Source: Aromatoleum toluclasticum ATCC 700605 (GTDB lineage: Bacteria > Pseudomonadota > Gammaproteobacteria > Burkholderiales > Rhodocyclaceae). From it: a DNA stretch of 64,000 bases. Location of the stretch: positions 124,001 through 188,000 of the forward strand of contig NZ_KB899496.1 in NCBI RefSeq assembly GCF_000378245.1, in the 5' to 3' direction. The notes under the pieces were generated by a model that saw nothing but the letters and a program-made list of their open reading frames with translations, did not search any database and was not told the DNA's origin. The position numbers were made by a program, and so were the translations under genes. The first letter of the stretch is position 1, and each line of letters starts with the position of its first letter. Below are positions 50,206 through 59,152 of this stretch, in pieces.

Positions 50206-50988
50206 ATGGAATACCAGGACATTCTCTACACCAAGCAGGACGGCATCGCGACGGTCATGATCAATCGTCCGGCCCAGTACAACGCCTTCCGCGCCCAGAC
50301 CTGCGAGGAGATGATCCACGCGCTCAAGGACGCCGACTTCGACCGCAGCATCGGTGTGGTCGTGCTGACCGGCGCCGGCGACAAGGCTTTCTGCACCGGC
50401 GGTGACCAGGGCACGCAGGACGGCGGCTACGGCGGCCGCGGCACGATCGGCCTGCCGATTGAGGAAGTGCAGAGCGCGATCCGCGACATCGCCAAGCCCG
50501 TGATCGCCCGCGTGAACGGCTACGCGATCGGCGGCGGCAATGTGCTTGTGACGATCTGCGACCTCGCGATCGCGTCCGACAAGGCCCAGCTCGGCCAGGC
50601 CGGTCCGCGCGTCGGCTCGGTCGACCCGGGCTTCGGCACCGCGCTGCTGGCGCGCGTCGTCGGCGAGAAGAAGGCGCGCGAGATCTGGTACCTGTGCCGC
50701 CGCTACACCGCGCAGGAAGCGCTCGCGATGGGCCTCGTGAATGCCGTCGTGCCGCACGACCAGCTCGACGCCGAAGTGAAGAAGTGGTGCGACGAGATCG
50801 TCGAGAAGAGCCCGACCGCGATCGCGCTGGCGAAGAAGTCGTTCAACGTCGACACGGAAATGATCCGCGGCATGGGCGGCCTGGCGATGCACGCGCTCAA
50901 GCTTTACTACGAGACGGCCGAATCGGCCGAGGGCGGCAACGCCTTCCGTGAGAAGCGCAAGCCCGAGTTCCGCAAGCACCAGAAGTAA
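50206..50988 (+). CDS. badI: 2-ketocyclohexanecarboxyl-CoA hydrolase
   Basis: This 260-residue crotonase-fold protein lacks the two hydratase Glu residues: GGGNVL (109-114) and GQAGPRVGSVDPGFG (130-144) take their place. This is the pattern of BadI and the related MenB. BadI opens the ring of 2-ketocyclohexanecarboxyl-CoA with water to give pimeloyl-CoA. The match to BadI runs to the C-terminal EKRKPEFRKHQK. This gene is the best single marker for the pathway in the window. Confidence 0.93.
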   Translation: MEYQDILYTKQDGIATVMINRPAQYNAFRAQTCEEMIHALKDADFDRSIGVVVLTGAGDKAFCTGGDQGTQDGGYGGRGTIGLPIEEVQSAIRDIAKPVIARVNGYAIGGGNVLVTICDLAIASDKAQLGQAGPRVGSVDPGFGTALLARVVGEKKAREIWYLCRRYTAQEALAMGLVNAVVPHDQLDAEVKKWCDEIVEKSPTAIALAKKSFNVDTEMIRGMGGLAMHALKLYYETAESAEGGNAFREKRKPEFRKHQK

Positions 50989-51002
50989 GCAGCCAGCGGA
51001 TT

Positions 51003-51102
51003 CGTAGGGCGAGAGGAGCCGAAGGCGGATCCCGCCATGGGCGCGCAGGGCGGCATCCCGACGGTTGTCTGGCGGGATGCGCTGCGCTACTCCCGCCCTA
51101 CG
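51003..51102. repeat. REP-like inverted repeat, type A copy 1
   Basis: A left arm (51003-51037, beginning CGTAGGGCGAGAGGAGCC) and a right arm (51070-51102, ending CTCCCGCCCTACG) are imperfect inverted copies around a 32-bp centre. A second copy lies at 57587-57681. It sits between badI and the next gene and lacks coding potential. Confidence 0.75.
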
Positions 51103-51160
51103 TCCTACCAATCGCCGAATTGGCCAACAACCACAACGCAACACCGGAGAGGGAAACGAC

Positions 51161-52315
51161 ATGATCCGCGACCAGGAGACACTCAACATTCTTCTCGACA
51201 CGATCTCGCGCTTCGTGCGCGAGCGCCTCGTGCCGCAGGAGGCGCACGTCGCCGAGACGGACCAGATCCCGGCGGAGCTCGTCGCCGAGATGAAGGAGCT
51301 GGGGCTCTTCGGCCTGTCGATTCCCGAGGAATTCGGCGGCATGGGGCTGACGATGGAGGAGGAAGTCCTCGCGACCTTCGAGATCGGCCAGACCTCGCCC
51401 TGCTTCCGCTCGCTGTTCGCCACCAACAACGGCATCGGCGCGCAAGGCATCGTCATCGACGGCACGCCCGAGCAGCAGCGCGACTACCTGCCGCGGCTCG
51501 CGTCCGGCGAAATCATCGGCTCCTTTGCGCTCACCGAACCCGACGCCGGGTCCGACGCCGGCAGCCTGCGCACCAGCGCCCGGCGTGACGGCGACTCCTA
51601 CGTGCTCAACGGCACCAAGCGCTACATCACCAACGCACCCGAAGCGGGCATCTTCACGGTGATGGCGCGCACGAATCCCGACGCGAAGGGCGCGCACGGT
51701 ATTTCCGCCTTCATTGTCGAGAAGGGTACGCCGGGCCTGTCGCTCGGCCAGATCGACAAGAAGATGGGCCAGAAGGGCGCCCATACCTGCGACGTGATCT
51801 TCGAGGACTGCCGCATTCCCGCCGCGAACCTGATCGGCGGCAAGGAAGAGGTTGGCTTCAAGACCGCGATGAAGGTGCTCGACAAGGGCCGCATCAACAT
51901 CGCCGCGATCTGCGTCGGGGTGGCTGAACGCATGCTCGCGGACGCGCTGCGCTATGCAGTGGAGCGCAAGCAGTTCGGCAAGCCGATCGCGGAATTCCAG
52001 CTCATCCAGGCGATGCTCGCCGACAGCAAGGCCGAAATCTACGCCGCGCGCAGCATGGTCGTCGATGCCGCACGCAAGCGCGACGAAGGTCGCGATGTCG
52101 GCACCGAAGCCGCGTGCGCGAAGCTCTTCGCGTCGGAGATGTGCTGCCGCGTGGCCGACCGCGCCGTGCAGATCTTCGGCGGCGCCGGTTACCTGGCGGA
52201 ATACGGCATCGAGCGCTTCTACCGCGACGTGCGCCTGTTCCGCATTTTCGAAGGCACGAGCCAGATCCAGCAGCTCGTGATCGCGCGCAACATGATCCGG
52301 GCTGCCGGCGAATGA
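51161..52315 (+). CDS. Acyl-CoA dehydrogenase of the bad locus
   Basis: The 384-residue enzyme is a standard acyl-CoA dehydrogenase: ALTEPDAGSDAGSLRTSA, the FAD/CoA region RKQFGKPIAEFQLIQAMLAD, QIFGGAGYLAEYGIERFYRD and the canonical catalytic Glu in IFEGTSQIQQ. It is distinct from the aliB product, which has Asp there. Likely substrates are pimeloyl-CoA or a ring acyl-CoA (BadJ-like), so it could start the beta-oxidation after ring opening. Start 51161 follows GGAGAGGG by several bases. Its stop overlaps the nitroreductase ATG. Confidence 0.88.
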   Translation: MIRDQETLNILLDTISRFVRERLVPQEAHVAETDQIPAELVAEMKELGLFGLSIPEEFGGMGLTMEEEVLATFEIGQTSPCFRSLFATNNGIGAQGIVIDGTPEQQRDYLPRLASGEIIGSFALTEPDAGSDAGSLRTSARRDGDSYVLNGTKRYITNAPEAGIFTVMARTNPDAKGAHGISAFIVEKGTPGLSLGQIDKKMGQKGAHTCDVIFEDCRIPAANLIGGKEEVGFKTAMKVLDKGRINIAAICVGVAERMLADALRYAVERKQFGKPIAEFQLIQAMLADSKAEIYAARSMVVDAARKRDEGRDVGTEAACAKLFASEMCCRVADRAVQIFGGAGYLAEYGIERFYRDVRLFRIFEGTSQIQQLVIARNMIRAAGE

Positions 52316-53052
52316 ACGCGCGCGCGCGGGACGATCCCGTCGTCTCGTTCGGCGGCGACGAGGCGGTGCTCGACTGGCTGATCTCGCGCCGCCGCTCGAT
52401 ACGGGCATTCCTGTCGATCCCCGTCGATACGGGCACGATCGAGGGCGTGCTGCGGATCGCCGCGCGCGCACCGTCGGGCAACAACATCCAGCCGTGGCGC
52501 GTGCACGTCGTGACCGGCGCGCAGCGCGATACGCTGGTGAAGGCCGTGTGCGCGGCTTTCGACCGGGGCGACGACAGCCATGTGCCCGAGTACGCGTACT
52601 ACCCGACCGAGTTCTTCGAGCCCTATCTCGGCCGACGGCGCCGCAGCGGCTGGGGCTTGTATGCGCGGCTGGGCATCGAGAAGGGCGATCGCGAGCGCGT
52701 CCGCCTTCAGATGCGGCGCAACTTCCATTTCTTCGACGCGCCGGTCGGACTCCTCTTCACGATCGACCGGCGGCTGGCGCAGGGCAGCTGGCTCGACTAC
52801 GGCATGTTCCTGCAGAACGTGATGCTCGCAGCCGAGGCCCGCGGTCTGTCCACCTGCGCGCAGGGGGCGTGGAATCCGTACCACCGCATCATCTCGGACA
52901 CGCTCGATTTTGGCGCCCACGAGCAGCTCGTGTGCGGCATGGCGCTCGGCTATGCCGATCCCGACGCACCCGAGAACGCGCTGGTGACCGAGCGTGCGCC
53001 GCTGTCCGAATTCGTTGTCATGCACGGCGAGGCTGCCGTTGCCAAACACTGA
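52312..53052 (+). CDS. Nitroreductase family FMN protein
   Basis: The 246-residue protein has the nitroreductase fold: SRRSIRAFLSIPVDTGTIEG, ARAPSGNNIQPWRVHVVTG, then WLDYGMFLQNVMLAAEARGL and a Gly-rich ending near CGMALGYADPDAPEN. Such enzymes bind FMN and use NAD(P)H. Nothing in the known cyclohexanecarboxylate route needs one, so its role is open: electron balance or a side reaction is possible. It overlaps the acyl-CoA dehydrogenase gene by ATGA and a strong terminator follows. Confidence 0.85.
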   Translation: MNARARDDPVVSFGGDEAVLDWLISRRRSIRAFLSIPVDTGTIEGVLRIAARAPSGNNIQPWRVHVVTGAQRDTLVKAVCAAFDRGDDSHVPEYAYYPTEFFEPYLGRRRRSGWGLYARLGIEKGDRERVRLQMRRNFHFFDAPVGLLFTIDRRLAQGSWLDYGMFLQNVMLAAEARGLSTCAQGAWNPYHRIISDTLDFGAHEQLVCGMALGYADPDAPENALVTERAPLSEFVVMHGEAAVAKH

Positions 53053-53139
53053 GGTTTTTTCGTGGGGCGTTCGAGCTGAACGTCCCGCCTCCGGTGCAGT
53101 TCGTCCTGCTCTCTTCTCCCAAACTCGCCGGAGTTCTGG

Positions 53140-53173
53140 CCGGCTCGACGCCTTCGCGTCGAGCCGGATTTTT
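53140..53173 (+). terminator. Rho-independent terminator of the badH operon
   Basis: CCGGCTCGACGC (53140-53151) and GCGTCGAGCCGG (53156-53167) form a perfect 12-bp stem with loop CTTC, followed by A and five T residues (53169-53173). It ends transcription after the nitroreductase gene. Confidence 0.9.
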
Positions 53174-53176
53174 CGC

Positions 53177-53791
53177 TCAGCCTTTTTGTTTCTGCTCGCT
53201 CAGCGGCACGATCTCGGGCATCACGATGCGCTTGCGTCCCGGCTCCACCGCCGTCAGCGCGTCGGTCTCTTCCATCGTCGCCAGGCAGCGCACCGCGAGG
53301 TTCTGGTAGATCCCCGTCCCGCGCACCTTCCAGGCCATCTCCTGCTCCGTGAGCGCGCGCACGACCTTCGCCGGCACGCCCGCGACGAGCGAGTTCGACG
53401 GCACTTCCATGCCGGCCTTCACGAAGCTGCACGCGGCGACGAAGGTGTTCTCCCCGATCACGGCGTTGTCCATCACGACGGCGTTCATGCCGACCAGCGC
53501 GTTGCGCTTGATCGTGCAGCAATGCAGCACCGCGCCGTGGCCGATGTGCCCGTTCTCCTCGACCACCGTGTCGTGCTCGGGGAAGCTGTGGATCACGCAG
53601 GTGTCCTGCACGTTCACGCCGGCCTGCAGGATCAGGCGGCCGAAATCGCCGCGCAGGCTGGCACAGGGGCCGATATAGCAGCCGGGGCCGACGATCACGT
53701 CGCCGATCAGCACGGCGGTCGGATGGACGTAGGCGGTCGGGTCGACAACCGGCACGACGCCGTCGATTGCGAATACACGGGGTGTGCTCAT
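53177..53791 (-). CDS. PaaY-like hexapeptide-repeat protein (gamma carbonic anhydrase family)
   Basis: The 204-residue left-handed beta-helix protein has hexapeptide repeats ([37 protein letters not shown]) and metal-binding His residues ([20 protein letters not shown]). PaaY of phenylacetate operons acts as a thioesterase that rescues trapped CoA intermediates; such a role fits the adjacent beta-oxidation genes. GGAG seven bases upstream supports ATG 53791. It is divergent from the hydratase gene at 54005. Confidence 0.85.
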   Translation of the reverse strand: MSTPRVFAIDGVVPVVDPTAYVHPTAVLIGDVIVGPGCYIGPCASLRGDFGRLILQAGVNVQDTCVIHSFPEHDTVVEENGHIGHGAVLHCCTIKRNALVGMNAVVMDNAVIGENTFVAACSFVKAGMEVPSNSLVAGVPAKVVRALTEQEMAWKVRGTGIYQNLAVRCLATMEETDALTAVEPGRKRIVMPEIVPLSEQKQKG

Positions 53792-54004
53792 CGAAACTCC
53801 TTGTTCGCCCGGTGCGGGCTGGTGGGGTGGGGTTCGGGCCACTGCGGTCTTTTCGGTGTCGCGCGCCGTATCAAGCCTGAAAGGCATTATATTGCCCGGT
53901 TTGTTGGATTCTAGGGGTTTATACCTTCACGGAAAAGCAGTATCGTGCATTTCCCAACACATTCAGAAGAACGGTTCGCAGCGCGGACCCAAGGAGAGAG
54001 AAAA

Positions 54005-54775
54005 ATGGAGGCAGTAGTCGTCGAACGGCCGAGTCCGCAGATAGCGGTGGTGCGCCTGAACCGGCCCGAGGCCCGCAACGCGCTGAACCAGCAGGTGCGC
54101 ATGCAACTCGCCGAGCACTTCACCGCGCTGGGGCGCGACCCCGAGGTGCGCGCCATCGTGCTGACCGGGGGTGACAAGTATTTCGCTGCGGGCGCGGACC
54201 TGCGCGAGATGGCCGAGGCGGGCGCGATCGAGATCATGCTGCGCAACACCCATCGCCTGTGGGGCGCGATCGCGAGCTGCCCGAAGCCGGTGATCGCCGC
54301 GGTGAACGGCTTCGCGTGGGGCGGCGGCTGCGAGCTCGCGATGCACGCCGACATCATCGTCGTGGGCGAGGGCGCGTCCTTCTGCCAGCCCGAGGTCAAG
54401 GTCGGGATCATGCCCGGCGCCGGTGGCACGCAGCGCCTGTCGCGCGCGGTGGGCAAGTTCAAGGCGATGAAGATGGTTCTGACCGGCCAGGCCGTGAGCG
54501 GGCGCGAGGCAGGCGAGATGGGTCTCGCGAGCGAAGTCGTGCCGGACGCCGAGGTGCAGTCGCGCGCGATGGAGCTTGCGACGCAGATCGCCGCGCTGCC
54601 GCCGCTGGCGATCACGCAGATCAAGGAAGTGCTGCTCGCGGGCCAGGACGCCTCGCTCGACGCCGCGCTGATGCTCGAGCGCAAGGCGTTCCAGCTGCTG
54701 TTTGCGAGCCGCGACCAGAAGGAAGGCATGCAGGCCTTCTTCGACAAGCGTCCGGCCGGTTTCGAGGGGGTGTGA
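54005..54775 (+). CDS. Enoyl-CoA hydratase (PaaF-like)
   Basis: The 256-residue crotonase-fold enzyme keeps both catalytic acids, E110 (GGGCELAMHAD) and E130 (CQPEVKVGIMPGAGG), and the oxyanion loop YFAAGADL. It belongs to the group that hydrates 2,3-dehydroadipyl-CoA in phenylacetate breakdown. Here the natural substrate would be 2,3-dehydropimeloyl-CoA. AAGGAGAGAG precedes ATG 54005. The dehydrogenase gene starts three bases after its stop. Confidence 0.88.
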   Translation: MEAVVVERPSPQIAVVRLNRPEARNALNQQVRMQLAEHFTALGRDPEVRAIVLTGGDKYFAAGADLREMAEAGAIEIMLRNTHRLWGAIASCPKPVIAAVNGFAWGGGCELAMHADIIVVGEGASFCQPEVKVGIMPGAGGTQRLSRAVGKFKAMKMVLTGQAVSGREAGEMGLASEVVPDAEVQSRAMELATQIAALPPLAITQIKEVLLAGQDASLDAALMLERKAFQLLFASRDQKEGMQAFFDKRPAGFEGV

Positions 54776-54778
54776 GCG

Positions 54779-56299
54779 ATGTTCGATGCAATGCGTAATG
54801 ACCTGACGCTGGGCGTCGTCGGCACCGGCCTGATGGGGCGCGGGATCGCGCAGATCGCCGTGCAGGCGGGTGTGGCGGTGCGGCTCTTTGATACGCGCGC
54901 GGGTGCGGCGGCCGAAGCCCTCGATGCGGTGGGCGGCATGCTGGCGAAGCTCGCCGAGAAGGGCAAGATCGACGCAGCCGCGGCGCGCGCGGCGACCGAG
55001 CGCATGACGGTCGCAGCGAGTCTCGGGGAGTTGGCGGGCTGCGACGTCGTCGTCGAGGCCATCGTCGAGAACCTCGAGGCGAAGCGCGGCCTGTTCCGCG
55101 ATCTCGAAGAAGTCGTCTCCGACGAGTGCGTGCTGGCGACCAACACATCCTCGCTGTCGGTGACCTCGATCGCCGCCGCCTGCCGCCGCCCCGAGCGCGT
55201 CGCGGGCCTGCACTTCTTCAGCCCGGTGCCGCTGATGAAAGTCGTCGAGATCATCGACGGCGTGCGCGGCGATCGCACGGTGGGCGATGCGCTGATGGCG
55301 CTCGCGCGACGCATGGGCCACACGCCGGTGCGCGCCTCCGACACGCCGGGCTTCATCGTCAATCACGCCGGCCGCGGCTACCTCACCGAGTCGCTGCGCG
55401 TGCTCGGCGAAGGCATCACGGACTTCGCGACGCTGGACCGCATCCTCAGGGAATCGGTCGGCTTCCGCATGGGGCCGTGCGAGCTGCTCGACCTCACCGG
55501 GCTGGATGTCTCGCATCCGGTGATGGAATCGATCTACGAGCAGTACTACCAGGAACCGCGTTTCCGCCCGTCGCCGATCACGCGCCAGCGCCTCGCCGGC
55601 GGCCTGCTCGGGCGCAAGAGCGGGCAGGGCTTCTACGTGTACAAGGATGGAAGCGCGCAACCCGTCGCGATGCCGCTCGTACCGGCCGTCGCGCCGGTGC
55701 CCCTGTGGGTGAGCCGCGCCGATGCGGCGTTGCATGTGCGCGTCGTCGCCGTGCTGGAGGCGCAGGGCGTCGCGCTCGACCGCGGCGATCATCCTGCCGA
55801 GGACTCGGTGTGCATCGTGCTGCCGGTCGGCAGCGATGCGACCACCTGCGCGCTGGCCGAGGGTCTGGACCCGAAGCGCACGCTGGCGCTCGATCCGCTC
55901 TTCGTCGACAAGCACCTGACGCTGATGACCACGCCGCTCACCGCCGCGGATGCGCGCGACGCCGCGTGGGCCGCGCTCGCCTCCGGCGGCAAGGCCGTAT
56001 CCGTCGTGCGCGACAGCGCGGGCCTTGTCGCGCAGCGTGTCGTCGCCACCATCGTCAACATCGGCTGCGACATCGCGCAGCAGCGCGTCGCGACGCCCGA
56101 GGACATCGATTCGGCCGTGCGCCTGGGCCTCGGCTACCCGAAAGGCCCGCTCGCATTGGGCGATTCGCTCGGCGCCGCGACCATCCTGGCGATCCTCGAC
56201 GGCATGCACGAGTTCTACCGCGACCCGCGTTATCGCCCCAGCCCCTGGCTCACGCGCCGCGCGCGCCTGGGCGTGTCGCTGACGACGCCGGAAAACTGA
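54779..56299 (+). CDS. 3-hydroxyacyl-CoA dehydrogenase (PaaH-like, long form)
   Basis: The 506-residue protein has an NAD-binding domain (LGVVGTGLMGRGIAQIAVQA), the catalytic His region GLHFFSPVPLMKVVEIIDG, the 3-hydroxyacyl-CoA dehydrogenase C-terminal domain (DTPGFIVNHAGRGYLTE) and a second copy of that domain in its last 100 residues (LGLGYPKGPLALGD). This length and double C-terminal domain is that of PaaH/PaaC, which oxidises 3-hydroxyadipyl-CoA. 3-Hydroxypimeloyl-CoA is the likely substrate here. It lies between the hydratase and thiolase. Confidence 0.9.
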   Translation: MFDAMRNDLTLGVVGTGLMGRGIAQIAVQAGVAVRLFDTRAGAAAEALDAVGGMLAKLAEKGKIDAAAARAATERMTVAASLGELAGCDVVVEAIVENLEAKRGLFRDLEEVVSDECVLATNTSSLSVTSIAAACRRPERVAGLHFFSPVPLMKVVEIIDGVRGDRTVGDALMALARRMGHTPVRASDTPGFIVNHAGRGYLTESLRVLGEGITDFATLDRILRESVGFRMGPCELLDLTGLDVSHPVMESIYEQYYQEPRFRPSPITRQRLAGGLLGRKSGQGFYVYKDGSAQPVAMPLVPAVAPVPLWVSRADAALHVRVVAVLEAQGVALDRGDHPAEDSVCIVLPVGSDATTCALAEGLDPKRTLALDPLFVDKHLTLMTTPLTAADARDAAWAALASGGKAVSVVRDSAGLVAQRVVATIVNIGCDIAQQRVATPEDIDSAVRLGLGYPKGPLALGDSLGAATILAILDGMHEFYRDPRYRPSPWLTRRARLGVSLTTPEN

Positions 56300-56328
56300 C
56301 AACCACACCCATCACCAAAGGAGATTCC

Positions 56329-57540
56329 ATGCTCGACGCCTACCTCTACGCCGGTCTGCGTTCCCCGATCGGCCGCCACGCCGGCTCGCTCGCCCCGGTC
56401 CGCCCCGACGACCTCGTCGCCACCGTGATCCGCGAAGTCGTCGCGCGCTCGCCCTTCGCGGCGGCGGACATCGAGGACGTCATCCTCGGCTGCGCCGCGC
56501 AGGCGGGCGAGGATTCGCGCAACGTCGCCCGTCACGCGGCGCTGCTCGCGGGCCTGCCGACCCACGTCGCCGGCCAGACGATCAACCGCCTGTGCGGCAG
56601 CGGCCTCGCGGCGGTGCTGGACGCCGCGCGGGCCGTCACGGTAGGCGAGGGCGAGCTGTACGTGGCCGGTGGCGTCGAGAGCATGAGCCGCGCCCCCTTC
56701 GTCGTCGCCAAGGCCGAATCGGCCTACAGCCGCGACTTCAAGGTGTTCGACACGACCATCGGCGCGCGCTTCCCGAACCCGAAGATCGTCGAGCAGTACG
56801 GCAACGACAGCATGCCGGAGACGGGCGACAACGTCGCCGCGGATTTCGGCATCTCGCGCGAGGACTCCGACCGCTTCGCCGCCGCGTCGCAGGCGAAATA
56901 CGCGGCTTCGAAGGAAGCCGGTTTCTACGCCGGCGAGATCCTGCCCATCTCCGTGCCGACCGGCCGCAAGACCCCGCCGCTGGTGGTCGCCGAGGACGAG
57001 CATCCGCGTCCCGAGTCGACCTATGAATCGCTGGCGAAGCTGAAGTCCCTGTTCCCGAACGGCGTCGTCACCGCCGGCAACGCTTCCGGCATCAACGACG
57101 GCGCCGCCGCGCTGCTCATCGGCAGCAAGGCTGCGGGCGAGAAGGCCGGCGCGAAGCCGATGGCGCGCATCCTCGCCGGCGCCGTTGCGGGCGTCGAGCC
57201 CCGCATCATGGGTGTCGGGCCGGCCTACGCGATCCCGAAGGCGATCGCGCGCGCCGGGCTCACGCTGGCCGACATGGACGTCATCGAGATCAACGAAGCC
57301 TTCGCGCCGCAGGTGCTGAGCTGCCTGAAGCTGATGGGTGTCGCGTTCGACGATGCGCGCGTGAACCCCAACGGCGGCGCCATCGCCATCGGCCACCCGC
57401 TCGGCGCATCGGGCGCCCGCATCGCGCTGTCGGCAGCGCGCGAGCTGGAGCGGCGCAACGGCCGTTATGCGGTGGTCAGCCTGTGCATCGGCGTGGGTCA
57501 CGGCATCGCACTGGTGATCGAGCGCATCGCTGGCGAGTGA
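56329..57540 (+). CDS. Acetyl-CoA C-acyltransferase (3-oxoacyl-CoA thiolase, PaaJ/PcaF-like)
   Basis: The 403-residue thiolase has the acyl-accepting C89 (NRLCGSG), the GVESMSRAPF segment, VIEINEAFAPQ, the His in GGAIAIGHPLGASG and the C-terminal Cys in SLCIGVGHG. It cleaves 3-oxoacyl-CoA with CoA; after the hydratase and dehydrogenase it would give glutaryl-CoA and acetyl-CoA from 3-oxopimeloyl-CoA. AAAGGAG (56317-56323) lies shortly before ATG 56329. Confidence 0.9.
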   Translation: MLDAYLYAGLRSPIGRHAGSLAPVRPDDLVATVIREVVARSPFAAADIEDVILGCAAQAGEDSRNVARHAALLAGLPTHVAGQTINRLCGSGLAAVLDAARAVTVGEGELYVAGGVESMSRAPFVVAKAESAYSRDFKVFDTTIGARFPNPKIVEQYGNDSMPETGDNVAADFGISREDSDRFAAASQAKYAASKEAGFYAGEILPISVPTGRKTPPLVVAEDEHPRPESTYESLAKLKSLFPNGVVTAGNASGINDGAAALLIGSKAAGEKAGAKPMARILAGAVAGVEPRIMGVGPAYAIPKAIARAGLTLADMDVIEINEAFAPQVLSCLKLMGVAFDDARVNPNGGAIAIGHPLGASGARIALSAARELERRNGRYAVVSLCIGVGHGIALVIERIAGE

Positions 57541-57586
57541 GCGTGGCACCGTTCGCCTCCCGCGCGACGGTGACCAAGCTGCTTCC

Positions 57587-57681
57587 CGTAGGGCGGGAGG
57601 AGCCGAAGGCGTATCCCGCCACTCGCCCGTGGAGCAAGCCCCTGGCGGCGATGGCGGGATGCGCTGCGCTCCTCCCGCCCT
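57587..57681. repeat. REP-like inverted repeat, type A copy 2
   Basis: The left arm (57587-57621, beginning CGTAGGGCGGGAGGAGCC) is nearly the same as that of the copy at 51003. The right arm (57652-57681) starts TGGCGGGATGCGCTGCGCT, also shared. It lies just after the thiolase stop. Confidence 0.75.
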
Positions 57682-57748
57682 CCCGGCGAGCAACGGAGCA
57701 ATCGGGTAAGCTTGTCGTTCCCCCGGCGCTTCGCATCGAGGTCGAGAA

Positions 57749-58339
57749 TTGACCGATCGTTCCCCAGCCCCCGCCGGCATCGTCGGCATCCTGCTCGCCG
57801 CCGGGCAGGGCTCGCGCTTCGGCAGCAACAAGCTCTGTCATCCGCTTGCGGACGGCACGCCCGTCGCCGTGCGCAGCGCGGAAAACCTGCATGAGGCGCT
57901 GGGCAAGGTGCTTGCGGTCGTGCGTCCGGAAGATTCGGTCCTGCGCGGTCACTTCGACGCGGCGGGCATTCGGTACGTCCTGTGTGCCGACGCCGGCGAG
58001 GGCATGGCGGCGACGCTTGCCTGCGGGATTCGTGCGACGCCCGGCGCCACAGGCTGGGTCATCGCGCTGGGCGACATGCCTTACATCCGGCCGGAAACCG
58101 TGGCAGTCGTCGCGGCTGTGCTCGGCGAAGGCGCACTACTCGCTGCGCCCTTTTTCGACGGACAGCGCGGCCATCCGGTCGGCTTTGCCGCCGCCTTGAA
58201 GGACGAACTCCTGGCGCTGCAAGGCGACGAAGGCGCCCGGCGCGTGATCGTCGCGCACAAGGAACACTTGCAGCGCATCGACTGCGACGACCCGGGCGTG
58301 CTTGCCGACATCGACGTCCCGGCGGACGTGCGCGCCTGA
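57749..58339 (+). CDS. MobA-like NTP transferase (MocA type)
   Basis: This 196-residue protein has the nucleotide-binding signature GILLAAGQGSRFGSNKL, GEGMAATLACGIRATPGATG, and the metal-binding ALGDMPYIRPE. It resembles the CTP:molybdopterin cytidylyltransferase family (MocA), which serves xanthine-oxidase-type enzymes. No molybdoenzyme genes lie in the window. The start is TTG 57749, preceded by a GAGG-like sequence; no ATG or GTG fits better. It follows a REP-like repeat and is convergent with the HAD gene. Confidence 0.85.
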   Translation: MTDRSPAPAGIVGILLAAGQGSRFGSNKLCHPLADGTPVAVRSAENLHEALGKVLAVVRPEDSVLRGHFDAAGIRYVLCADAGEGMAATLACGIRATPGATGWVIALGDMPYIRPETVAVVAAVLGEGALLAAPFFDGQRGHPVGFAAALKDELLALQGDEGARRVIVAHKEHLQRIDCDDPGVLADIDVPADVRA

Positions 58340-58346
58340 GTCGGAT

Positions 58347-59003
58347 TCAGTCCTGCAGCAGCGCCTCGGTCAGCGCTGCGGGGCTCGCGAAGGCGCGCCA
58401 GTGCGCAGCCAGTTCGCCCGCCTCCAGGCTGCCGTAACCCCATGTCGCGGCGAAGAAGGGCAGGCCGTTCGCGTCGGCCGATTCGCCGTCTTCGCTGCGG
58501 TCGCCGACGTACACCGACACGTCTTCGGGAATGTCGTGATCGGCCATCAGCCGCGCGATCATCGCCGCCTTGGTGGGCAGGCGCGGCTCGAAGAGATCCA
58601 GCGCGTAGACGGTCCTGAAGTAACCGCTCCAGCCGAGATGATCGAGGATCAGGCGGGTCGGATGCAGCCGCTTGTTGGTCGCGATCGCGAGCGTGCGCCC
58701 GCTGGCCGCGAGGCGCGCGAGCATCTCGCCGATGCCGGCATAGGCCGCGGTTTCCCGATAGCCCGTCGTGTCGTAGCTCGCCTTGAAGTGCCCGGCGAGT
58801 TCGTCGATGAGCTGCGGATCCTTCGTGCCTGCGAGGATCTGCAGCGTCTCGATCAGCGGCGGCCCGACGATGGACTCGTCGATCGTCACGGCCGGCGCGC
58901 GCCCGGCGGCGGCGAAAGCCTCCCGGTAGCTCGCGAGGATTGCCGGAGCGGAATCGATCAGGGTGCCGTCGAGGTCGAAGAGCACGTATTGGAAGCGGGG
59001 CAT
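58347..59003 (-). CDS. HAD-superfamily phosphatase (Gph-like)
   Basis: The 218-residue protein has the HAD motifs: I in YVLFDLDGTLIDSAPAI with both Asp residues, II with the Thr in LAIATNKRLHPTR, and III/IV with VYVGDRSEDGESADAN. It resembles phosphoglycolate phosphatases and pyrimidine 5'-nucleotidases of this superfamily. The substrate is unknown. ATG 59003 (MPRFQYV) gives the usual family N-terminus but has no good ribosome-binding site. It is convergent with the MobA-like gene, seven bases apart. Confidence 0.87.
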   Translation of the reverse strand: MPRFQYVLFDLDGTLIDSAPAILASYREAFAAAGRAPAVTIDESIVGPPLIETLQILAGTKDPQLIDELAGHFKASYDTTGYRETAAYAGIGEMLARLAASGRTLAIATNKRLHPTRLILDHLGWSGYFRTVYALDLFEPRLPTKAAMIARLMADHDIPEDVSVYVGDRSEDGESADANGLPFFAATWGYGSLEAGELAAHWRAFASPAALTEALLQD

Positions 59004-59152
59004 AAGTAAGGGGGCGCTTGCGGTCAAGGCGGCATTTTACGGTGCTTCTCGGGGCGATGCGGCGATGTCCGAACCTGTCTCGCCGGAAAGGCGCTTCCCT
59101 TTTTCGCCCTGCGATTCGCGTGTGCCATGTGAGATTGGCGTGGGGGATTGCT

